DNA from: Pseudarthrobacter sulfonivorans
GTDB taxonomy: Bacteria; Actinomycetota; Actinomycetes; Actinomycetales; Micrococcaceae
Assembly (NCBI RefSeq): GCF_014712225.1
Contig: NZ_JACXBW010000004.1
Location: forward strand, 248,001-312,000
DNA: 64,000 nucleotides
Direction: 5' to 3'
Part shown: positions 61,678 to 64,000 of the stretch, in pieces
Position numbering within the stretch: position 1 is the first letter of the stretch
Layout: every line of letters begins with the position of its first letter
Notes under the pieces: model-generated
What the model saw: the letters and a program-made list of their open reading frames with translations, nothing else
Database searches by the model: none
Told to the model about the DNA's origin: nothing
Program-made: the position numbers and the translations under genes

Positions 61678-64000
61678 CTATCTTGGTTTGGGCGCAGACT
61701 TCGCGGGGCCACTCCAGGGACTCACCGGGTTGCCCATCCAGTACGTCGCGGCCGGAACGGATTCGCCACGCATGACCAGCGACGCCGGTCCCACGGTTCC
61801 ACCGTTGCCGATGCTTGCCTGGGGCAGGATCACACCGTGGGGTCCCATGGTTGCTCCGTCTTCGAGCGTAACAGTGTCCAGGCTCATGACCCGGTCATGG
61901 AAGAGGTGCGTTTGGACCACACAGCCACGGTTGACGGTGGAATTCCGGCCGAGGGTGACGAGGTCCGCTTCCGGAAGCCAGTAGCTTTCGCACCACGTGC
62001 CGCGGCCGATTTTTGCGCCGAGGGACCGGAGCCACCAGACCAGGGCCGGCGTCCCGGTGGCCGCGCGTGCAAACCAAGGGGCGCTGACCATCTCGATGAA
62101 CGTGTCCACTACCTCGTTCCGCCAAATAAAGGAACTCCACAACGGGTGCTCGCCTTCGCGGATCCGGCCCACGAGGACCCATTTGGCGACGACGGCGCTG
62201 CCCGCAGCCACCGCACCGGCCAACAGCATGACTACCCCGCCCACGGCGGCAGCAATCCCGTAATTGTAGGCGGCAGCCAGCCAGTCGAAGGCGAGCATCA
62301 CGCCGGCGGCAATGGCCACCGTGGTCACCACCGGGACGAATCGGCCCAGTTCCCACAGGCAGCGGGCAAACTTGAGCCGCAGCGGGGGCTCGTAGGTGCG
62401 CGTATCGTCCGAGGCGATGGCGGTGCGCCGGAGCCGCACGGGCGGGCTGCCCAGCCATGAGGTTCCGGCCTTTGCCTTGGCAGGCGTGGCGGACAGGACG
62501 GCGACGAGCGAGTTCTTGGGCACGTTCCTGCCGGCAGCGGTCATGCCGGAGTTGCCCAGGAAGGAGCGCTTGCCGATCTTCGCAGGAGCGATCCGCAGCC
62601 ACCCGCCGTCGAGCTCGTAGGACGCCACCATGGTGTCGTCGGCCAGGAAGGCGCCCTCACCCACGGTGGTCATCTTGGGGATGAGGAGGACGGTGGAGGC
62701 CTCGACGTTTTTGCCGATCTTCGCCCCGAGCAGGCGAAGCCAGACCGGCGTGAAAAGGCTCGCATAGACCGGGAAGAGCAAATCACGGGCCAGGTCCAGT
62801 ACCCGTTCGGTGGCCCAGACCTGCCAGCCGATCCGGCTGCGGACACGGAAGTAGCCCTCCTTCAGGCCAAGGCCCAGCAGCCGCGTCGTGCCCAGGATCA
62901 GCAGGAGGTTGACCACGAACCAGGCAAGGGCCGCAGGCGCCAGGGCGGGCAGGATGTGAGGCGCGGCGGCGGACAGTGATTGGCTTCCGCGGATGAAGGC
63001 GAAGATCACGAGGGCGGCGGCCGCGGCGGAGATGTAGGGGATGAGCGCCAGCGTGGCTGAGGCGAGGGAGAACCCGGCGAACCAGAGCCGGCCAATCAGC
63101 CGGTGTTCCACCGGGGTGTCCGGAAGGGTGTGTTTGGCCTTGCCCCGGCGTTCGGCGGGGGAACCGGCGACGTGGTGCCCGGCCTTCACCTTGCCGAGGA
63201 CGGCCGAGCCCGGTTCCACCTGTGCTCCTGCACCGATCGACGCGCCGGGCATGAGCGTACTGCGCGCACCGACGGTGGCACCGGCACCGATGCGGACGGC
63301 GCCGATGTGGACCACATCACCGTCGATCCACCAGCCGGAAAGATCCACCTCGGGCTCCACGTTGGAACCGCTGCCGAGGGACAGCAGTCCCGTGACCGGT
63401 GGCAGCGAGTGCAGCTGGACGTTATTGCCGATCTTGGCGCCCAAAGCCCGGGCATAATACGGCACCCACGGTGCGCTGGCCAGGCTGATCGCACCCGCCA
63501 AATCCTGGATCTGTTCCGCCAGCCACAGGCGCAGGTGTATCTTCCCGGAGCGCGGGTACGTGCCGGGGACCACCTTCCGGAGCAGGAACCGGGCCGCGGC
63601 GATGGAAATCAGCATGCGGCCGGCAGGGGAGACGAACACCAGCCAGGACGCGCCCACCCACCACCAGGACACGGTGGGGGCGGCGCTGAAGCCCGCGAAC
63701 GCTGACAGCAGGTTGTTGGCCAGCATCAGGTAGGTCAGCCAGCGCATCCCCACCAGAATGTGCAGGGGAATGCCCATCAGCGTCTGGAAGATCTGCGACT
63801 TCAAGGCGGTGGGGCGGACGGTCCTGGCCGGGGCCGGTCCGGCAGCAACTCCCTCAGGAAGGGACTGGCGGGCCGTATCAATCAGCGCACCGATCCTGGG
63901 CGTCGCGTAGATGTCGGCAACAGTGATGGTGGGATAACGCACCCGGAGGGCCGAAACCAGCTGCGCGGCCGACAGCGAGCCGCCGCCGTACGCGAAGAAA
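61678..64000 (-). CDS. Pls/PosA-type membrane non-ribosomal peptide synthetase, C-terminal part; continues beyond the window
   Basis: The frame is open to the window edge and shows 774 residues. The first visible ones, FFAYGGGSLSAAQLVSALR, are the end of a peptidyl-carrier domain; the serine in GGGSL (codon 63976–63978) carries phosphopantetheine. After a linker come about six membrane helices in pairs, alternating with three soluble left-handed beta-helix/acyltransferase-like parts (GAKIGNNVQLHS; GAKIGKNVEAS; GAKIGRGTWCES). This order (carrier, paired helices, tandem C-domains) is that of epsilon-poly-lysine synthetase Pls and relatives. The adenylation domain lies outside the window, so the monomer is unknown. 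Confidence 0.88.
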   Translation of the reverse strand, partial: FFAYGGGSLSAAQLVSALRVRYPTITVADIYATPRIGALIDTARQSLPEGVAAGPAPARTVRPTALKSQIFQTLMGIPLHILVGMRWLTYLMLANNLLSAFAGFSAAPTVSWWWVGASWLVFVSPAGRMLISIAAARFLLRKVVPGTYPRSGKIHLRLWLAEQIQDLAGAISLASAPWVPYYARALGAKIGNNVQLHSLPPVTGLLSLGSGSNVEPEVDLSGWWIDGDVVHIGAVRIGAGATVGARSTLMPGASIGAGAQVEPGSAVLGKVKAGHHVAGSPAERRGKAKHTLPDTPVEHRLIGRLWFAGFSLASATLALIPYISAAAAALVIFAFIRGSQSLSAAAPHILPALAPAALAWFVVNLLLILGTTRLLGLGLKEGYFRVRSRIGWQVWATERVLDLARDLLFPVYASLFTPVWLRLLGAKIGKNVEASTVLLIPKMTTVGEGAFLADDTMVASYELDGGWLRIAPAKIGKRSFLGNSGMTAAGRNVPKNSLVAVLSATPAKAKAGTSWLGSPPVRLRRTAIASDDTRTYEPPLRLKFARCLWELGRFVPVVTTVAIAAGVMLAFDWLAAAYNYGIAAAVGGVVMLLAGAVAAGSAVVAKWVLVGRIREGEHPLWSSFIWRNEVVDTFIEMVSAPWFARAATGTPALVWWLRSLGAKIGRGTWCESYWLPEADLVTLGRNSTVNRGCVVQTHLFHDRVMSLDTVTLEDGATMGPHGVILPQASIGNGGTVGPASLVMRGESVPAATYWMGNPVSPWSGPAKSAPKPR

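Overview
The window is high-GC actinobacterial chromosome, most likely Arthrobacter/Pseudarthrobacter or a close Micrococcaceae relative. The evidence is the gene order (pnp–M16 peptidase; dapB; dapA–rnj–ftsK–pgsA–pncC–clgR–DUF3046–recA–recX–miaB–miaA–dapF–hflX–dinG–lexA; hisC–hisB–hisH–priA; infC–rpmI–rplT–trmH; pheS–pheT), the bifunctional PriA in the histidine operon, LexA boxes of the Gram-positive TCGAAC-N4-GTTCGA type, and many starts 6–7 nt behind a TANNNT -10 element (leaderless transcripts). No rRNA, tRNA, CRISPR array, prophage or insertion sequence was seen.

Layout. 1–5.1 kb: 3' end of pnp, an M16 protease, a DUF1579-like protein, a 17-bp tandem repeat tract and a DUF222/HNH endonuclease with its own peptide repeats. 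5.1–11.2 kb: molybdenum-cofactor block, moaD–moaA on the minus strand, diverging from a membrane sulfite-oxidase-type molybdoenzyme followed by moeA–moaC–mog–moaE. 11.3–17.9 kb: dapB, a small membrane protein, an acyltransferase-like membrane protein, a short SOS-boxed DUF222-like protein, a nitrilase-family amidohydrolase, dapA and RNase J. 18.2–35.6 kb: the conserved actinobacterial block for DNA translocation, phospholipid synthesis, proteolysis control, recombination, tRNA modification, ribosome rescue and the SOS response, ending with lexA and a divergent SOS-boxed LysM protein (DivS/Rv2719c-like). 35.7–40.1 kb: histidine genes. 40.2–45.3 kb: an MFS protein, DUF1844, infC (AUU start)–rpmI–rplT and a TrmH-type rRNA methyltransferase.

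45.4–55.7 kb is an accessory segment between the usually neighbouring rplT/trmH and pheST. It carries a CDF metal transporter, an MFS exporter, a MutT hydrolase, an SOS-boxed radical-SAM protein, a complete vanillate catabolic unit (PadR-type VanR diverging from vanA–vanB–vanK, with two operator dyads) and a SIMPL/HExxH pair. 55.9–59.5 kb is pheST. The last 4.5 kb holds a 4'-phosphopantetheinyl transferase, an M1 aminopeptidase and the 3' part of a large Pls/PosA-type membrane non-ribosomal peptide synthetase that runs off the window. Together these look like a poly-amino-acid or small-peptide assembly module.

The less ordinary observations are the Pls/PosA–M1–PPTase module, two SOS boxes on genes outside the recA/lexA core, a leaderless seven-codon ORF heading the long hflX leader, a palindromic repeat family placed 10 bp behind two stop codons, and insertions or low-complexity tails in MoaA, IF3 and the HNH protein. 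Starts were chosen by ribosome-binding site, leaderless -10 spacing, codon bias and family length; several differ from the longest reading frame.
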